Positions 1 through 8,141 of a stretch of 64,000 nucleotides of DNA are shown piece by piece (position 1 is the stretch's first letter; every line of letters starts with the position of its first letter). The notes under the pieces are model-generated. The model was not told the DNA's origin and did no database searches. It worked only from the letters and a program-made list of their open reading frames with translations. A program made the translations under genes and the position numbers. The DNA is from SHZI01 sp038214295. Its GTDB lineage: Bacteria; Pseudomonadota; Gammaproteobacteria; Steroidobacterales; GCA-2729495. The stretch lies in contig JBBQSA010000003.1 of the NCBI GenBank assembly GCA_038214295.1, forward strand, positions 1-64,000, written 5' to 3'.

Positions 1-85
1 ATCGCAAGGGCGGCTCTTCCTGCAGAGCACCGGCGACATCGGGCGTTATCTGAGCCGGCGCTACGGGATCGGCGAGCCGCACTGA
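1..85 (+). CDS. C-terminal end of an unidentified protein (partial)
   Basis: Only the last 27 codons are inside the window, read from base 2 to the TGA at 83-85. The peptide ends GRYLSRRYGIGEPH, which looks like real coding sequence (basic/aromatic helix, high-GC codon use). No domain can be recognised from so short a piece. The gene runs convergent to htpG, with a repeat-rich spacer between them. Confidence 0.5.
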   Translation, partial: SQGRLFLQSTGDIGRYLSRRYGIGEPH

Positions 86-131
86 CAGCCCGCGGCCCAC
101 TCTGGCGCCAGGGATTCCCGTCTCTGCGAAT

Positions 132-400
132 ACTCCGTAGCTCGCGGCATCCCGGGCGGGGATCCCTTTCGCCTACCGTGCGGCACGGTGTGCGGCGAAA
201 GGGACCCCGCCCACGCTGCCGCTGCGGCGGAATTGAGGGATGTTCCCATTTCGGCGCTGCACCCGAGCGGCCAGTGGCGGGTGCCTCGCCCGCGACAAGA
301 CGTGTACTCACGTCAGCGGGCGGGGTCTCCCGCCGATGGCCGCGGGATACACCACTGATCCGAAAGGGATCCCCGACCGGGCTGCCGCGGGCTACGGAGT
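132..400. repeat. 40-bp inverted repeat pair flanking a 189-bp spacer
   Basis: Bases 132-171 and 361-400 are reverse complements at 37 of 40 positions. Both arms run from ACTCCGTAG to GGGGATCCCTTTCG. The 345-bp gap between the partial gene and htpG has no convincing gene and is mostly occupied by these arms. A further related segment (GGGCGGGGTCTCCCGCC) lies near 319-335. The layout resembles REP/BIME-type palindromic elements or a small non-autonomous element; no transposase is nearby. Confidence 0.75.
154..212. repeat. Long hairpin nested in the left arm of the 132-400 repeat
   Basis: Bases 154-173 pair with 194-212 (one bulged A on the left side). Inside, 175-181 (ACCGTGC) pairs with 183-189 (GCACGGT). 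The result is an almost continuous hairpin of about 59 nt. The right half is a second inverted copy of the GGGGTCCCTTTCG core of the larger repeat. It lacks a T-run, so a classical intrinsic terminator is unlikely, though it may affect the 3' ends of the flanking convergent genes. Confidence 0.65.
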
Positions 401-430
401 CAGGGAAGCGCCGGGTTGCCGCGAGCAGCG

Positions 431-2314
431 CTAGGACAGCAGCAGCCGGTTCAGCCGCTGCACGAAGGCCCCCGGATCCGTCAGCTGGCCACCTTCGGCC
501 AGGTGCGCCTCGTCGAACACCAGCTGGGCCAGGTCGGCGAAACGCGTGGCGTCGGTCTCGCCGTCCAGGCGCCTCAGCAGCGGGTGCGACGGGTTGATCT
601 CGAGGATCGGCTTCGCCTCCGGGACTGCCTGGCCCGTGGCCTGCATCAGCTTGCGCATCTGGGCGCCCATCTCGTGCTCCCCGAGCACCAGGCAGGCGGC
701 CGACTCGCTGAGGCGAGTGGTGGTCCGCACTTCCTGCACCTGCGCCTCGAGCTGCTGCTTCAGGCGTTCGATGAGGGCTGCGTGCTCGCCTTCCTCCGGT
801 TTGGCAGTCTCGGTCGTGCCCTCGTCTGCGACATCCAGCGCGAGCTCGCCGCGCTTCACATCACTGAACTCGTGGCCGTCGAATTCGCCCAGGTGGCCGA
901 TCAGCCACTCGTCGATGGTATCCGTGAGCAGCAGCACCTCTATGCCCTTCTTGCGAAACACCTCCAGGTGGGGACTGGATTTCGCGGCATTGAAACTGTC
1001 AGCAGTGAGATACCAGATGACTTTCTGGCCATCCGCCTCGCCGGCGGCGCGGCGGCCGATGTAGTCGGCAATCGACTGGTCGGGCGTGGCATTGTCGGTG
1101 TGGGTCGTGGAGAAGCGCATCAGAGCGGCGATCTTCTCCCGGTTGGCGTGATCCTCAGCCGGACCTTCCTTGAGTACCCGGCCAAATTCTTTCCAGAAGT
1201 TCGCGTACTTCGCCGGGTCATCCCTGGCGAGCTTGTCCAGCATGTCGAGGACGCGCTTGGTCAACGCGGTCTTCATGGATTCCACCACGGCGTCCTGCTG
1301 CAGCAGTTCCCGCGAGACGTTCAGCGAGAGATCGCCCGAATCCACGACCCCGCGGATGAACCGGAGGTACAGCGGCAGGAACTGCTCCGCGTCGTCCATG
1401 ATAAAGACGCGCTTCACGTAGAGCTTGAGGCCCCGCGAGCCGGAGCGGTTCCACAGGTCCCAGGGGGCCCGGGCCGGCACGTACAGCAGGCTCGTGTATT
1501 CCCGCTTGCCCTCCACCTTGTTGTGGCTCCAGGTCAGCGGCTCCTGGAAGTCGTGGGAGACGTGCCGGTAGAACTCCTTGTACTCGTCGTCGGAGATCTC
1601 GGTGCGGGGGCGGGTCCACAGGGCCCTGGCCTCGTTCGCGGCCTCCTCCTTCACCTCGCCCCCCTCCGCCGTCGTGGCCATCACGACCGGGAAGGCGATG
1701 TGGTCGGAGTACTTGCGGATCAGGGTGCGCAGCCGGAGCTCGTCGGCGAACTCGGCGGCATCCTCCCGGAGGTGCAGCGTCACCCGGGTGCCGCGCTCGG
1801 GCCGCTCGCTGGCCTCGACGCTGAACTCGCCCTGGCCGTCGGACTCCCAGCGGACACCCTCGCTCACGGGAGCGTCGGCCCGGCGGGTCTCGACCACCAC
1901 CCGGTCCGCGACGATGAAGGCCGAGTAGAAGCCGACGCCGAACTGGCCGATCAGGTTGGCGTCCTTCTTCTGCTCGCCGGAAAGCTGGGTGATGAACTCA
2001 CCCGTACCCGAACGGGCGATCGTGCCGAGCTGCCGGATGACCTCGTCGCGGGTCATGCCGATGCCGTTGTCGATGACCGACACCGTCCTCGCCGCCGGGT
2101 CGAATTCGACCCGCACCTTGAGGTCGGGGTCGGGCTCCAGCAGCGCCGGGTTGCCCAGCGCCTCGAAGCGCAGCCGGTCGGCGGCGTCGGAGGCATTGGA
2201 GATCAGCTCCCGGAGGAAAATCTCCCGGTTGCTGTAGAGGGAGTGAATCATGAGGTGCAGGAGTTTCTGCACCTCGGCCTGGAAACCGTGGGTTTCGCGC
2301 GTAGCAACGGACAT
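431..2314 (-). CDS. htpG: HtpG, Hsp90-family molecular chaperone
   Basis: This is a cytosolic ATP-dependent chaperone of 627 residues; E. coli HtpG is 624. The GHKL ATPase domain comes first, with FLRELISNASDA at about residues 33-44, DNGIGM at 82-87 and GQFGVGFYS at 123-131. The middle domain and C-terminal dimerisation domain follow at full length. The ATG at 2314 is preceded by a sigma32-like promoter, in line with heat-shock induction. The gene is monocistronic as far as can be seen: a repeat-rich spacer lies downstream and two small unidentified ORFs lie upstream on the same strand. Confidence 0.98.
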   Translation of the reverse strand: MSVATRETHGFQAEVQKLLHLMIHSLYSNREIFLRELISNASDAADRLRFEALGNPALLEPDPDLKVRVEFDPAARTVSVIDNGIGMTRDEVIRQLGTIARSGTGEFITQLSGEQKKDANLIGQFGVGFYSAFIVADRVVVETRRADAPVSEGVRWESDGQGEFSVEASERPERGTRVTLHLREDAAEFADELRLRTLIRKYSDHIAFPVVMATTAEGGEVKEEAANEARALWTRPRTEISDDEYKEFYRHVSHDFQEPLTWSHNKVEGKREYTSLLYVPARAPWDLWNRSGSRGLKLYVKRVFIMDDAEQFLPLYLRFIRGVVDSGDLSLNVSRELLQQDAVVESMKTALTKRVLDMLDKLARDDPAKYANFWKEFGRVLKEGPAEDHANREKIAALMRFSTTHTDNATPDQSIADYIGRRAAGEADGQKVIWYLTADSFNAAKSSPHLEVFRKKGIEVLLLTDTIDEWLIGHLGEFDGHEFSDVKRGELALDVADEGTTETAKPEEGEHAALIERLKQQLEAQVQEVRTTTRLSESAACLVLGEHEMGAQMRKLMQATGQAVPEAKPILEINPSHPLLRRLDGETDATRFADLAQLVFDEAHLAEGGQLTDPGAFVQRLNRLLLS

Positions 2315-2346
2315 GGGCGTGGATACCTTGCAGCCGGGAACGGTCT

Positions 2347-2374
2347 TTATAGGGCCGCCGGCCAGGAATTCAAG
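2347..2374 (-). promoter_or_regulatory. Sigma32-like heat-shock promoter of htpG
   Basis: On the minus strand CTTGAAT (2368-2374) is followed after 13 bases by CCCTATAA (2347-2354), 33 bp before the htpG ATG. The known sigma32 consensus is CTTGAAA, a 13-15 base spacer, then CCCCATnT. The groES promoter in this window has the same spacing and nearly the same elements. The assignment rests on sequence match only. Confidence 0.7.
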
Positions 2375-2392
2375 CGCCGCCGCGAATCCGTC

Positions 2393-2668
2393 TCAGCGGG
2401 ACCCCGAATTCCGGACCAGGTAGAGGCTGCGCCGGGGCGCATCGCCGGGCGCCGGCTCGGGCCCGGGGGCCAGGGCCGCGGCGGGGAACTCGCCCAGCTC
2501 GTCCGGAGTCAAGCGGCTCCGGACTCCGGCCAGTGCACGGTCGATCCACGCACGGCGGTGCAGCGTGTCCTCGTTGCGGATCAGGGGGTAGTCCTTATCG
2601 TCGTCCGACATGATTGTCAGGAACTCCAGCATCCGGTCTTCGCCGGCTTCGTGGCGGCCATCCGCCAA
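2393..2668 (-). CDS. Small protein of unknown function
   Basis: This ORF of up to 91 residues follows the next upstream small ORF by 12 bp, so the two probably form one transcript. The longest reading starts at TTG 2668 with AAGG about 10 nt upstream; an ATG at 2632 (MLEFLTIMSDDDKD) is an alternative. The centre is charged and helical (RAWIDRALAGVRSRLTPDEL) and the tail is Pro/Ala-rich. There is no signal peptide or membrane segment. I do not recognise the family. Confidence 0.5.
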   Translation of the reverse strand: MADGRHEAGEDRMLEFLTIMSDDDKDYPLIRNEDTLHRRAWIDRALAGVRSRLTPDELGEFPAAALAPGPEPAPGDAPRRSLYLVRNSGSR

Positions 2669-2680
2669 CAGCGTTCGGCC

Positions 2681-2971
2681 TTATTTCTCTTCAGGGGTCC
2701 AGTCCCGGCGGACCTTCTCCGCCCAGTTACGGTATCCCTTCCAGGTGTAGAGCGCCGGGTCCATCGCGATCCGGCGCTTGTCCGGCAACTGCACGCGGCT
2801 CAACCAGCGGCGATAGGCATCCCAGCCACTTACGTCCCTGCCATCCTGCGCGACGAGATTCGGTCCGGAGCGTTCCGTGAGAGTCTGTGTGTAGCGCTGC
2901 GTCCCGTTCTTGTAGTTGTCGCGGTTCTGCGGAAGGCTGGGGGATGGTGGCTGATTTTTCTGCTCTGTCAT
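2681..2971 (-). CDS. Small protein of unknown function
   Basis: The product has 96 residues and starts at ATG 2971, with a good Shine-Dalgarno (GGGGAGA) about 6 nt upstream. The N-terminus is polar and Pro/Gln/Asn-rich. The C-terminal half (WDAYRRWLSRV, then WKGYRNWAEKVRRDW) repeats a Trp/Tyr-Arg helix pattern, suggesting a small helical fold. It lies upstream of another small unknown ORF on the same strand. No family is recognised. The coding call rests on the ribosome site and codon use. Confidence 0.55.
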   Translation of the reverse strand: MTEQKNQPPSPSLPQNRDNYKNGTQRYTQTLTERSGPNLVAQDGRDVSGWDAYRRWLSRVQLPDKRRIAMDPALYTWKGYRNWAEKVRRDWTPEEK

Positions 2972-3141
2972 CTCAGTCTCCCCACTTCGTCAGCGTGGGG
3001 GAACTCTAGGCAGGCGCGGGCTTCTCCGGAAGGAACTGGATCACAAGCACCCGGTGCCTGCGTCGCTGCTGGCGACAGATTGCGCGCAATGTGTAACGGG
3101 ATCCGACAGAAGATGGCCGGGAGCGAGACTGCGCTCGCACT

Positions 3142-4509
3142 TCACACGATGACGCGATAGCAGGGCTCGTAGGCCCGGCCGGGGAGTTTCATCCGGTGCT
3201 GCTCGACAAACGCGCGCAGCAGGCTGTCGAGCTGCGCCAGGATCGTCTTGTCCCCGCGAATCTCGAAGGGCCCGTGCTGCTCGATGGCCCGGATCCCGTC
3301 CTCGCGGATGTTGCCGCTGACAATGCCCGAGAAGGCGCGGCGCAGGTTCGCCGCCAGCACCTCGGTGGGCAGGTCCCGGCTGATCTCGAGCTGCGCCATG
3401 GATTCGTGGGTGGCGACGAAGGGCCGCTGGAAGTCGCCTTCCACGTGCAGGCGCCAGTTGAAGTAGTAGGCATCGTTGTGGGCATGGCGGAAGTCCCGCA
3501 CACGGCGCACGTTGCCGTGGACCCAGCTCCCGACCGCTGCCGCGTCCCCGACGATCACCTCGTAGCAGCGGCGCACTTCCGGGCCGAGCGTTGCGACGAT
3601 GAATGCGTCGATGCGCTCCAGGTAGTCGCGGCTCGATTCGGGGCCCGTCAGGACCAGCGGCAGTGGGGTCGTGCGGTTGTCCGGATGCAGGAGAATGCCC
3701 AGCAGGAACAGGATCTCCTCCGCCGTGCCGACCCCGCCCGGGAAGATAACGATCGAGTGTGCGATCCGGGCGAAGGCCTCTAGGCGCTTCTCCATGTCCG
3801 GCATGATCACGAGTTCGTTGACGATCGGGTTGGGCGACTCCGCGGCGATGATGCCCGGCTCGGTAAGCCCGATGTAGCGGCCGTTGCGGATGCGCTGCTT
3901 CGAGTGGCCTATGGTGGCGCCCTTCATGGGGCCCTTCATGGCGCCGGCACCGCAGCCGGTGCAGACATTGAGCTTGCGCAGCCCGAGCTGGTAGCCCACG
4001 TCCTTGGTGTACTCGTACTCCGCGCGGTTGATCGAGTGGCCGCCCCAGCAGACCACGATATTCGGCTCGACACCGGCCTTGAGCACGCCCGCATTGCGCA
4101 GGACGTGAAACACCGCGTTCGTGATGCCGTGGCTCGAATTGAGGTCAAACTGGCCGCCGGCGACAAACTCGCTGTTAATGTAGATGACGTCCCGCAGGAC
4201 GGCAAACAGCAGCTCCCGGATGCCGCGGATCATCTCGCCATCCACGAAGGCGGCGGCGGGCGCGTCCCGCAGCGCCAGTTTCACGCCCCGGTCCTGCTGG
4301 ACGATGTTGATGTCGAAGTTGCGGTGCTGCTCCAGCACCTCGCGGGTGTCGTCGGTCGTGCTGCCGGAATTCAGGATGGCCAGTGAGCAGCGACGGAGCA
4401 GCTCGTGGTGACCACCCTCGCCCGTCCGGCGCAGGCGGTCCACCTCATGCTGGGAGAGCACCTCGAGGGCGCCCTCCGGCATCACTTCGATCAGGCTGTT
4501 GCGGGGCAC
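3142..4509 (-). CDS. ppnN: PpnN, nucleotide 5'-monophosphate nucleosidase (LOG family)
   Basis: PpnN (formerly YgdH) hydrolyses purine and pyrimidine nucleoside monophosphates to base plus ribose 5-phosphate, and in E. coli it is modulated by (p)ppGpp. The protein has 455 residues against 454 in E. coli. The LOG-family signature PGGVGTAEE is at about 257-265, inside the Rossmann-like core (CTGCGAGAMKGPMKGA near 183-198). The family's N- and C-terminal extensions are both present. The L,D-transpeptidase gene begins 3 kb-side upstream and ends 2 bp before this start, so the two may be co-transcribed. Confidence 0.95.
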   Translation of the reverse strand: MPRNSLIEVMPEGALEVLSQHEVDRLRRTGEGGHHELLRRCSLAILNSGSTTDDTREVLEQHRNFDINIVQQDRGVKLALRDAPAAAFVDGEMIRGIRELLFAVLRDVIYINSEFVAGGQFDLNSSHGITNAVFHVLRNAGVLKAGVEPNIVVCWGGHSINRAEYEYTKDVGYQLGLRKLNVCTGCGAGAMKGPMKGATIGHSKQRIRNGRYIGLTEPGIIAAESPNPIVNELVIMPDMEKRLEAFARIAHSIVIFPGGVGTAEEILFLLGILLHPDNRTTPLPLVLTGPESSRDYLERIDAFIVATLGPEVRRCYEVIVGDAAAVGSWVHGNVRRVRDFRHAHNDAYYFNWRLHVEGDFQRPFVATHESMAQLEISRDLPTEVLAANLRRAFSGIVSGNIREDGIRAIEQHGPFEIRGDKTILAQLDSLLRAFVEQHRMKLPGRAYEPCYRVIV

Positions 4510-4511
4510 CG

Positions 4512-5012
4512 TCAGGGAAGGATCTGGATCGGCGTGTTGTCTGGCGTCATCAGCCAGATGTCCACCATGTCGGCATTCGACACGGCGATGCAGCCGTTGG
4601 TCCAGTCCCGGGACTGGTAGTACTCCAGCGGCCTGGACGGCCGGTTCGGCTGGCCGTGGATCATGATGAGCCCGCCGGGGCTGACGCGCTCCTCCGCGGC
4701 CCGGCGCAGGTCGTCAGGCCCCGGGTAGTTGACCTGTATCGCCAGGAAAAAGTCGCTGTTGGCGTTGCGGCCGGAGAGCCGGTAGGCGCCTTCCGGGGTG
4801 CGAAAGTCGCCCTCGCGGCGCTTCGGGCCGCTGGGCGACAGCCCGAGGGCCACCGGGAAACTGCGCAACACCCGCTCGCCGCGCATGAGGAGCAGCTTGC
4901 GCTCCGACTTGTGCACGACCACCCGGTCCGCCATCTCGATCGCCGACGCCTGCGCCGGAGCCACGGCGCCGCCCCCCAGGACGATCAGCAGCGGAAGTAC
5001 ATAGCGCCACAT
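4512..5012 (-). CDS. L,D-transpeptidase family protein (YkuD fold)
   Basis: This periplasmic enzyme of 166 residues probably acts on peptidoglycan cross-links or lipoprotein attachment. A signal peptide covers about residues 1-23 (ends PAQASA). The YkuD catalytic region is intact: IHG at 118-120 and WTNGCIAVSN at 137-146, with the catalytic Cys near 141. It starts 4 bp after the stop of the lytic transglycosylase gene, so the two look like an operon for cell-wall remodelling. The family includes YafK/ErfK-type proteins; the exact substrate is not predictable. Confidence 0.88.
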   Translation of the reverse strand: MWRYVLPLLIVLGGGAVAPAQASAIEMADRVVVHKSERKLLLMRGERVLRSFPVALGLSPSGPKRREGDFRTPEGAYRLSGRNANSDFFLAIQVNYPGPDDLRRAAEERVSPGGLIMIHGQPNRPSRPLEYYQSRDWTNGCIAVSNADMVDIWLMTPDNTPIQILP

Positions 5013-5016
5013 GCTC

Positions 5017-6579
5017 TCAGCCCCCCTCGCTGGCGCTGTTCAGGCGCAGACGCTGCCCTGGATAGATCCGGTTGGGATTGTCCAGCGAGTTGAGCGCCAT
5101 CAGCCGTCGCTGCGTCACGCCGGTCCGCTTCGCAATCATCGCGAGGTTGTCGCCGTTCCGTACGACGTAGGTCTGCGAGCCGGACTTCTTCCGGGGCGCG
5201 CTGTCGGAACTGGCAGACGCCGAGGTGCCGGAGAGCTTCAGCACCTGGCCGGCCCGGATCAGGTTGCCCTTGGGCAGGCGATTTACCCGGGCAAGCTGGG
5301 CCGACGAGGTGCCGTAGCGGGCCGCGATACCGGACAGGGTCTCGCCGCTCCGGACCCGGTGGGTGCGTGCGCCGGGTTGGCTGGCCTGGGCGGCCTGGCG
5401 CTTTTCGCCCGGAATGGCCGCCAGGCGGGAACCGGCCTCGGAGCCGGACACCGAGTCCGGCAGGCGCAGGGAATAGCCTCGCGGCACGAACTGCTTGCCC
5501 AGCCAGATGGACGGCAGCAGGGAGGGGTTGTAGGCCTGCAGCGTCGCCTGCGGCAGTCCGAGGCTCTTCGCCAGGGTGCCGACGCTCAGGTAGGCCGGCA
5601 CCTCGATGGTCGTCAACTTCTCAGGCGGGTCCCGGCGCACCGGGCCGAAGTATTTCTCGGCGTTGCGCTCGACCTCCTCCGCGGCGAGGAACGACACGTA
5701 GAAATTCCGCGACGCGAAGCCGAAGGCCGGACCGTCGTAGTTGCGCACGATCGTCTCGATGTCGTCGGTGCCGACTGCGCGGATCGCCCGCCGCATGCCG
5801 CCGGTACCGTGGTTGTAGGCGGTGATGGCCAGCGGCCAGGAGTCCAGCTCGCCGTAATTGGCCCGCAGCAGGCGGGCAGCCGCCTCACTGGAGCGGTAGG
5901 GGTCACGCCGCTCATCCACGGCCTTGTCGATGCGCATGAAACGGCGCCCGGTGCCGGGGGTGAACTGCCAGAGGCCGGCGGCACCCACGAAGGACCGGGC
6001 CTCGGGATTGAAGGAGGACTCCACGTGGGGCAGCGCTGCCAGCATCTGGGGGACATCCAGCTGGCGCAGGCTGTCACGGATGTGAGCCTCCCAGCGGCCG
6101 GAGCGGATGAAGCCCTCCAGGAAGCGGTCCGACAGGCCCTGCTGAACCCGGACCCGGTCCGCGGCCGCGCGCAACGACGCGCTGCCCGGGCGTCCCGCCC
6201 AGAGTTCGAGAACCCGGCGCTCGTCCTTGCCGAGATTCGAACGGTCGCCGGCAGCCAGCCGGGTCAGGATTGCAGCGTAGCGGGCCTTTGCCTCGTCCAT
6301 GGCACGGCGGCGCGCGGCGTCGGTCGCGTAGCCGGACAGGTCCAGCTTCTCGTAGACGATGCCCAGGTAGCGGTTGTCATGGACCAGGGCCTCGGTGGTG
6401 GAGACCTCGCCGAAGATCCTGCGCCAGAAGCCGATGTCCGGCTCAAGGCCCGCGGGCCGGGCCAGGGTCTCGACGGCCCTTGCGGACATCACGGGCAAAG
6501 CGGCAGCCGCCAGCGTCAGCGCGAGCAAGCCCGCCTGCCAGGCCCTGCGATTCCCCAGTAATGCCAACGCCATGCGCAA
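5017..6579 (-). CDS. mltD: MltD-like membrane-associated lytic murein transglycosylase with LysM repeats
   Basis: The enzyme cleaves the glycan strands of peptidoglycan. The 520-residue protein has an N-terminal signal/anchor (about 1-35) and an SLT domain whose catalytic Glu is near 187 (HVESSFNPEA, followed by GLWQFTPGTGR). A degenerate LysM-like segment follows near 330-380, and two clear LysM modules bind peptidoglycan near 407-450 (SGETLSGIAARYG) and 473-516 (NGDNLAMIAKRTG). It is the first gene of a pair with the downstream L,D-transpeptidase. No lipobox is obvious, unlike E. coli MltD. Confidence 0.92.
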   Translation of the reverse strand: MRMALALLGNRRAWQAGLLALTLAAAALPVMSARAVETLARPAGLEPDIGFWRRIFGEVSTTEALVHDNRYLGIVYEKLDLSGYATDAARRRAMDEAKARYAAILTRLAAGDRSNLGKDERRVLELWAGRPGSASLRAAADRVRVQQGLSDRFLEGFIRSGRWEAHIRDSLRQLDVPQMLAALPHVESSFNPEARSFVGAAGLWQFTPGTGRRFMRIDKAVDERRDPYRSSEAAARLLRANYGELDSWPLAITAYNHGTGGMRRAIRAVGTDDIETIVRNYDGPAFGFASRNFYVSFLAAEEVERNAEKYFGPVRRDPPEKLTTIEVPAYLSVGTLAKSLGLPQATLQAYNPSLLPSIWLGKQFVPRGYSLRLPDSVSGSEAGSRLAAIPGEKRQAAQASQPGARTHRVRSGETLSGIAARYGTSSAQLARVNRLPKGNLIRAGQVLKLSGTSASASSDSAPRKKSGSQTYVVRNGDNLAMIAKRTGVTQRRLMALNSLDNPNRIYPGQRLRLNSASEGG

Positions 6580-6875
6580 TTCTTTAATGTCCTGTCACAG
6601 TGGAAGACTGATTCATAACGCATCCCGTCAAAGCGGTGTCAGGCAGACGCCCGGGAGGCCGCTGGCAGCCAGAACACGTTAGCCGCAGTCCGATGGACAG
6701 ACTGCCACAGGTTTCACAATAACAAACGACGCAACGCACAGCGAAGGCGTGCCGTCCCGCACATGATCAGAAGCCCGAACGGCGCGGTGCTCGGCCCGGG
6801 GCTTGCTACTGCGCCAGGGAGAAACCTGCTACCGTTTCACGGAAGTCTGCTGCCCTTGCCTTACCCTTCCACAGC
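6580..6875. other. Intergenic region between mltD-like and desuccinylase-like genes
   Basis: These 296 bp separate two divergent genes and must hold both promoters. I see no gene, repeat or convincing -35/-10 pair. An AT-richer stretch near 6713-6732 (TTTCACAATAACAAACGACG) is the most likely promoter area. Confidence 0.4.
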
Positions 6876-8114
6876 GTGAAATCCCTTTACCCAGTCCTGC
6901 TGCTCGCGGCGGCCCTGCAGAGCGGCTGCGGCGGCGACCCCGTGCCTTCCCGGCCGGCACCGCCCGGCCCGGTGGCGCCGGCTGCGCCCGGCAGCGCCGT
7001 TCCCCCGGCCGACCCGCCCGCCCAAGCCGCGCCGGCCGCCGGCCCCCGCGGCCACGGGGGCGAAACCATGGAACTCCTGGGTGTCACGGTCGAGCCCGGC
7101 ACCAGCCGCCGGCTGCTGTGGTCCGGTAGCCAGTCCATCGATGGCATGTCGGGGGACTCACCCGTGCTCGTCGTGAATGGCGTGAGCAAGGGGCCGACGC
7201 TCTGCCTGACCAGTGCCGTTCACGGGGACGAGCTGAACGGCATCGAGATGGTCCGCCGGGTCATCCAGGACCTGGATCCGGCCCGCGTGAAGGGCGCCGT
7301 GATCGGGGTCCCGATCGTCAACCTGCAGGGCTTCCGGCGCGGCTCCCGTTACCTGCCGGACCGGCGCGACCTCAACCGGTTCTTCCCCGGCAATGCCACC
7401 GGCAGTTCCGCCTCGCGGATCGCCGCCTCGCTCTTTGACAACATCATTCGCCACTGCGACGGGCTGGTGGACATCCACACCGGCTCGCTGAATCGCACCA
7501 ACCTTCCGCAGCTCCGGGCCGACCTGCGGAACGCGGCCGTCAGGGAATTCGCGAACGGCTTCGGGGCCTTCATGGTCCTGCACAACGCCGGCACACCGGG
7601 CACCCTCCGGCGCGCGGCGACGGACATCGGCATTCCGGCCGTCACACTGGAGGCCGGCGAGCCCGGGCGGCTCCAGTCGGCCCAGGTACGGGAAGGCACG
7701 GCCGGCATCACCCGGCTGCTGGACGCCCTCAACATCGTCAACCGGATGAACCTGCTCGCCGGGCCCCGGCCGGTTTACTACCGCTCCACCTGGGTGAGAT
7801 CCGACTCCGGGGGCATCCTCTTCTCGCTGGTGCGCCTGGGCCAGCTCGTCGCGGCGGGCGATATCCTCGGCACCGTGACGGATCCGATCACGAACGAACA
7901 GAACCTGATCTATTCCCCGGTGAGCGGCCGCGTCGTCGGCATGGCGCTGAACCAGGTGGTGATGCCGGGCTTCGCCACCTTCAACCTGGGGATAGAGGCC
8001 GCGTCCGGCCCCAACGGCTCGCTGATGGCGACCCTCGAAGCGCCGCCGCAGCGGGATGCACCGAAGCCGCCAGTAGCCGGCACGGCAATGGAACCGGACG
8101 AACGCCCGGAGTAG
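6876..8114 (+). CDS. Succinylglutamate desuccinylase/aspartoacylase-family lipoprotein
   Basis: This is a zinc-dependent M14-like amidohydrolase of 412 residues. It starts at GTG 6876 with a signal peptide and a possible lipobox (LQSGC near residue 19), then a long Pro/Ala-rich linker to about residue 60. The catalytic domain has the zinc motif AVHGDELNG near 112-120 and the second ligand in DIHTGS near 200. The C-terminal part (LVAAGDILGTVTDP) is the small beta domain typical of AstE/AspA relatives. The lipid-anchored extracytoplasmic location differs from the cytosolic AstE of arginine catabolism, so the substrate is unknown. Its stop lies inside a hairpin shared with the convergent htpX gene. 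Confidence 0.85.
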   Translation: MKSLYPVLLLAAALQSGCGGDPVPSRPAPPGPVAPAAPGSAVPPADPPAQAAPAAGPRGHGGETMELLGVTVEPGTSRRLLWSGSQSIDGMSGDSPVLVVNGVSKGPTLCLTSAVHGDELNGIEMVRRVIQDLDPARVKGAVIGVPIVNLQGFRRGSRYLPDRRDLNRFFPGNATGSSASRIAASLFDNIIRHCDGLVDIHTGSLNRTNLPQLRADLRNAAVREFANGFGAFMVLHNAGTPGTLRRAATDIGIPAVTLEAGEPGRLQSAQVREGTAGITRLLDALNIVNRMNLLAGPRPVYYRSTWVRSDSGGILFSLVRLGQLVAAGDILGTVTDPITNEQNLIYSPVSGRVVGMALNQVVMPGFATFNLGIEAASGPNGSLMATLEAPPQRDAPKPPVAGTAMEPDERPE

Positions 8115-8141
8115 CGCGCGACGGCGTCGCGGCGCGCTACT
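8110..8141. terminator. Hairpin spanning both stop codons of a convergent gene pair
   Basis: Bases 8110-8119 (AGTAGCGCGC) pair perfectly with 8132-8141 around a 12-base loop. The TAG of the upstream plus-strand gene (8112-8114) and the TAG of htpX (8137-8139 on the minus strand) lie symmetrically in the two arms. There is no U-tract in either direction, so a role as bidirectional 3' end is plausible but not proven. Confidence 0.5.

Noticed and set aside
132..400. A CRISPR array
   Set aside because: The repeats are inverted rather than direct and there is no regular spacer length.
416..3160. A 914-codon plus-strand open frame opposite htpG
   Set aside because: It is antisense to the clear HtpG gene. 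Long antisense frames are common in high-GC DNA, and the translation shows no domain.
5011..6561. A 516-codon open frame opposite the lytic transglycosylase gene
   Set aside because: It is antisense to SLT and LysM domains that are clearly real.
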